NCBI GenBank assembly: GCA_036723735.1
Contig: DAIMGT010000008.1
Span: 1 to 64,000 of the forward strand
Source: UBA4656 sp002405525
GTDB lineage: Bacteria > Pseudomonadota > Gammaproteobacteria > Xanthomonadales > Ahniellaceae
Direction of reading: 5' to 3'
Length of the DNA: 64,000 bases
In this document: in pieces, positions 62,458-64,000 of the stretch
Numbering within the stretch: position 1 is the first letter of the stretch
How the letters are laid out: each line of letters begins with the position of its first letter
Notes under the pieces: model-generated
Databases searched by the model: none
Told to the model about the DNA's origin: nothing
The model's input: only the letters and a program-made list of their open reading frames with translations
Program-made: the position numbers and the translations under genes

Positions 62458-64000
62458 ATGAGTACCTCGGACGAAACCGTCCCGTCGTCGTCCCCGGAGC
62501 CGCAGCCTGCGCCGGTTCCGTCGCCCAGCGCTGCGACATCCGGGCAGCCGTTCGCGGCGCGTGTTCTCGGCGAATGGAGGCCGCCGGCCTGGATCGGGCA
62601 GGCCGTCGCCTGGTTCCGGGCCCGGCCGGATGTTCGGCTGGGTGGGCCGCTGGTGGTGTTCGCCCTGGCAGCGCTCGTGACCTGGTGGTTCACCCGCGAG
62701 GTGCCGCCGCTGCCCGACGCCATCCACGTGCGCGTCGAAGCGCCGGCGCGCAGCGACTACAGCGTCAGCCCGGTCGGTGTCGCGCCGCTGCGCTTGCGCT
62801 TTTCCGCCCCGGTGGCCGCCCTCGATCGCATCGGTACCGACGCGGGAACCGCCGCACGGGTCGAGGGTCTGCGGCTGGTGCCGGATCTCGCCGGGCGCTG
62901 GGCTTTCGAGGACGAGCAGACCCTCGCCTTCCAGCCGGCCGAGGATTGGCCGGTCGGGGAGTCCTTCGAGGTGAGCATCGACCCGGCAAGGGCCATCGCT
63001 TCGGGCCGCGTGCTCGCTCAGACCCGCTGGGCGTTCGAATCCGCCGCATTCAGCGCCGAGATTGCGACCTCCGAGTTCTACCAGGACCCGGAAAACGTCA
63101 ACCTCAAGCGCGCGGTCTGGTCGGTCCGGTTCTCGCACCCGGTCGACGGTGCTGCCTTGCGCGCGCGGCTTGCCATCGCCGCCGGCGACGGTGCCCTGCG
63201 CTCGACGCCGCCCCCTGAGTTCGACCTGCGGCTGGCCGAGGATGGACTCACTGCCTGGGTGCAGACGGCGCCGTTGGTGGTGCCGGAGAACGGCGGCCAC
63301 ATTGTTCTGAAGCTTGCCGAGGGCGCGAAAAGCCGCCTGCCGGGCCCCGGCCGTGCCTCGGAGGGCGCGAGTGTGGTCCAACTGCCTTCGCGCTACAGCG
63401 TGCGCCTCGATGGCGTCGACAGCATGGTCGTCGACGATGAGAACGGCGAGCCGAAGCAGTTGCTGGTGCTGCAGTTCAACGACACGCTCAAGGACCGCGA
63501 CGTCGCCGCGCAGGCCAGACTCTGGCTGTTGCCGGAAGGCTTCGTGCCGAGCCCGTCGCGCCTTGCCGATCCGGAGAGCGAGTACCAGCGCCAGTTGCCC
63601 TATTCGTGGTCCGAAGGCGAGGTGGATGCCGCGACGCTCGAGGCCGCCACGCGTTTGCGCTTCGAACTGCTGCCCGGTGAACGCGAGTGGGCCTCCACGA
63701 TCACCTTGCGCTATCAGGCGCCCCCCGAGCGTCGCCTCTGGCTCGAGTTGCCCAAGGGGCTCAGGAGTTTCGGCGGCTTCCTGCTGGGCGACCCGCAGCA
63801 TCGCCTGCTGGAGGTGCCTGACTATCCCCGCCTTCTGCGGTTCGTGGGAGATGGCGCGCTGCTGTCGTTGCGCGGCGAGCGCCGCGTGAGCATCGCTGCG
63901 CGCAACACGCCGGACGTGCGGCTCGAGATCGGGCGCGTGCTGCCCGAGCAACTGCAAATGCTGGTGGCCAACAACGACGGCAAGTTGCAGAACCCCTCGC
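62458..64000 (+). CDS. Alpha-2-macroglobulin family protein, N-terminal part
   Basis: Partial: 514 codons, no stop before the window end. Pro/Ser-rich cytoplasmic start, one membrane anchor (LGGPLVVFALAALVTWWFT, about 73-91), then MG-like beta domains: LRLRFSAPVAALDR, TLAFQPAEDWPVGESFEVSI, SAEIATSEFYQDPENVN, VWSVRFSHPVDGAALRARL. This matches large bacterial alpha-2-macroglobulins, which trap proteases in the periplasm and partner with PbpC. No TIGR-type thioester motif can be judged, as that part lies beyond the window. ATG at 62458 gives the anchor a normal position. Confidence 0.85.
   Translation, partial: MSTSDETVPSSSPEPQPAPVPSPSAATSGQPFAARVLGEWRPPAWIGQAVAWFRARPDVRLGGPLVVFALAALVTWWFTREVPPLPDAIHVRVEAPARSDYSVSPVGVAPLRLRFSAPVAALDRIGTDAGTAARVEGLRLVPDLAGRWAFEDEQTLAFQPAEDWPVGESFEVSIDPARAIASGRVLAQTRWAFESAAFSAEIATSEFYQDPENVNLKRAVWSVRFSHPVDGAALRARLAIAAGDGALRSTPPPEFDLRLAEDGLTAWVQTAPLVVPENGGHIVLKLAEGAKSRLPGPGRASEGASVVQLPSRYSVRLDGVDSMVVDDENGEPKQLLVLQFNDTLKDRDVAAQARLWLLPEGFVPSPSRLADPESEYQRQLPYSWSEGEVDAATLEAATRLRFELLPGEREWASTITLRYQAPPERRLWLELPKGLRSFGGFLLGDPQHRLLEVPDYPRLLRFVGDGALLSLRGERRVSIAARNTPDVRLEIGRVLPEQLQMLVANNDGKLQNPS

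Noticed and set aside
62410..63957. 515-codon open frame on the minus strand at the window end
   Set aside because: Antisense shadow of the alpha-2-macroglobulin gene; no domain motif, no ribosome site.

Overview
The window is high-GC (about 70%) chromosomal DNA of a gammaproteobacterium, most likely of the Lysobacterales (Xanthomonadales). This rests on the joint presence of acpH, a long (class II) queF, zapE, ubiK, comM, aceK, an amtB-glnK pair, biosynthetic speA near speE, a TonB-dependent receptor and many secreted proteins. The assignment is inferred from gene content, not from a marker gene. No rRNA, tRNA, CRISPR array, phage or transposase gene was seen.

Layout. (1) 142-14626: eight minus-strand genes (MDR oxidoreductase, tandem alpha/beta hydrolase with His at the nucleophile position, FAD-linked oxidase, two MmgE/PrpD proteins, PaaK-like CoA ligase, amidase, family III CoA-transferase). 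They are divergent from a TonB-dependent receptor, which is followed by a GntR/UTRA regulator. This reads as an uptake-plus-CoA-dependent catabolic locus of unknown substrate. (2) 14731-22239: cytochrome c5, a lipoprotein nuclease, acpH, hydrolase-zapE, a WYL regulator with a small HhH protein divergent from a VOC protein, and queF. (3) 22246-30984: a secreted protein with twelve Cys-pair repeats, icd, a decayed segment, a CSLREA beta-helix protein, a Calx-beta protein and an EamA transporter. (4) 31201-36370: comM, ubiK, amtB-glnK and a DUF4239-like membrane protein. (5) 36509-43869: speE and speA, separated by a lower-GC islet with an S8 protease and a beta-barrel protein, then a beta-hydroxyacid dehydrogenase. 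(6) 43906-48960: phhA, aceK, a methyltransferase-like lipoprotein and an RluE-type pseudouridine synthase. (7) 49084-64000: mostly secreted hydrolases (amidohydrolase, BAAT-like, M24, cupin, serine hydrolase, M28), a frameshifted beta-propeller/cytochrome c protein and the start of an alpha-2-macroglobulin gene.

Cross-cutting signals: (a) secreted proteins share a C-terminal motif of the form [IVM]-F-x-[DN]-[GS]-F-E, a possible undescribed sorting signal; (b) eight genes have a TAnnnT box 6 (once 7) bases before the ATG, pointing to leaderless transcripts; (c) at least three dispersed intergenic repeat families occur, one lying directly after stop codons and carrying terminators; (d) a C9 tract separates a good signal peptide from the S8 protease frame, and a G11 tract sits in the presumed queF promoter, both candidates for phase variation.
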